From: DATNIB01 sp035604685
GTDB taxonomy: Bacteria; Actinomycetota; Acidimicrobiia; Acidimicrobiales; RAAP-2
NCBI GenBank assembly: GCA_035604685.1
Contig: DATNIB010000050.1
Coordinates: 1 to 31,680, forward strand
Direction: 5' to 3'
DNA: 31,680 nucleotides
The notes under the pieces are model-generated. The model was not told the DNA's origin, made no database searches, and saw only the letters and a list, made by a program, of their open reading frames with translations. Position numbers and translations under genes: made by a program. Positions 31,263 through 31,680 of the stretch are shown here, piece by piece (the first letter of the stretch is position 1; each line of letters starts with the position of its first letter).

Positions 31263-31680
31263 TCAGCGGGACCAGTGCTCGTTGACGAACCGCCTGACCT
31301 CGGCGTCGAGCTCGGCGTCCTCTGGCGCCGTGCCGAAGAACCAGCCGTGGGGCGCTGCTTCGAGCACGTGGAGCTCGGCCGGGATTCCCGCTCGGCGCAG
31401 GGCGCGGTGGAGCCGCACCGTGTCGGAGAGGAGAACGTCGCGCGTGCCGCTGGCCAGCAGCGTCGGCGGGTACCCGTGCGTGAAGTCGCCATAGATCGGC
31501 GACAGGTACGGGTCCCTGAGGTCGTGGCCGCTGCTGTAGAGATCGCGGGCGGCGTCCGTCCTCGACGAAAGGACGGTGTCGACGCCGAAGTTGGTGTACC
31601 GCGTGTCGCCCGCGCCGGTGAAGTCCACCGCGGGTGTGAGCAGGACCGCGGCGGCAGGCAGTGGCAGCCCCTCGTCCCTG
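31263..31680 (-). CDS. Alpha/beta hydrolase fold-3 esterase (Aes-like), C-terminal part, cut by window edge
   Basis: The frame is open from the right edge (RDEGLPLPAAAVLLTPAVDFTGAGD) to a stop at 31263, 139 codons. Sequence after the nucleophile region matches esterase/lipase family IV (hormone-sensitive lipase-like): LLTPAVDFTG, DPYLSPIYGDFTHGYPPTLLASGTRDVLLSDTVRLHRALRRAGIPAEL with the catalytic Asp in GTRDVLLSD, and EAAPHGWFFG with the catalytic His. The GDSAGG serine and HGGG oxyanion motifs are beyond the window. It hydrolyses a carboxylic ester of unknown type. It lies 62 bp upstream of the HAD gene on the same strand. Confidence 0.82.
   Translation of the reverse strand, partial: RDEGLPLPAAAVLLTPAVDFTGAGDTRYTNFGVDTVLSSRTDAARDLYSSGHDLRDPYLSPIYGDFTHGYPPTLLASGTRDVLLSDTVRLHRALRRAGIPAELHVLEAAPHGWFFGTAPEDAELDAEVRRFVNEHWSR

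Overview
The window is high-GC DNA with tightly packed genes on both strands and many 1-4 nt stop/start overlaps. It reads as a chromosomal segment of an actinobacterium. The supporting genes are a mycothiol S-conjugate amidase (mycothiol is restricted to Actinobacteria), luciferase-like F420-type oxidoreductases, the actinobacterial DUF2469 protein beside rplS, a PspA-HtpX-PspAB set, and a LigC-type ligase paired with a stand-alone LigD-like polymerase. The overall gene mix suggests an Acidimicrobiia-like lineage, but that rank is an inference without any database search.

Layout. 1-0.3 kb: 5' part of an IS200/IS605 TnpB gene running off the left edge. 0.45-7.05 kb: a RecB-like Fe-S nuclease, PAP2 phosphatase, DsbA-family protein, LLM oxidoreductase, purK-purE (the two-step CAIR route of purine synthesis), a ChbG/HpnK-type deacetylase and mca. 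7.15-9.95 kb: an envelope-stress module pspA-htpX-pspAB with a convergent rhodanese. 9.97-13.6 kb: a complete OpuC/ProU-type compatible-solute importer, with the ATPase divergent from two permeases and a binding protein. 13.7-17.3 kb: tyrosine-phosphatase-like protein, pterin carbinolamine dehydratase, fumarase C and endonuclease IV, with a 152-bp inverted-repeat-bounded segment between the dehydratase and fumarase. 17.4-21.7 kb: a large membrane acyltransferase with an SGNH domain, translationally coupled to a short LLM-like gene, then a PHP-domain protein. 22.0-24.1 kb: PrimPolC-like polymerase overlapping a LigC-like ATP-dependent ligase. 24.1-27.7 kb: ABC exporter, O-methyltransferase, DUF2469 and rplS. 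27.7-31.7 kb: a looser, visibly less GC-rich stretch with a 755-bp gene-poor gap containing a decayed coding fragment, a cytochrome P450, a SnoaL-like protein, a Cof-type HAD phosphatase that apparently starts at ATT, and the 3' part of an alpha/beta hydrolase running off the right edge.

How the genes work together. The importer genes form one osmoprotectant system. pspA/htpX/pspAB form a membrane-integrity and proteostasis group. The polymerase/ligase pair and endonuclease IV belong to base-excision or gap repair. mca recycles mycothiol adducts. Most of the rest is ordinary housekeeping. I did not find an obviously new multi-gene system. The items most worth a second look are the 152-bp inverted-repeat element, the ATT start of the HAD gene, the interrupted ribosomal-protein locus with its direct-repeat promoter region and neighbouring decayed fragment, and the compact hairpins in convergent gaps.
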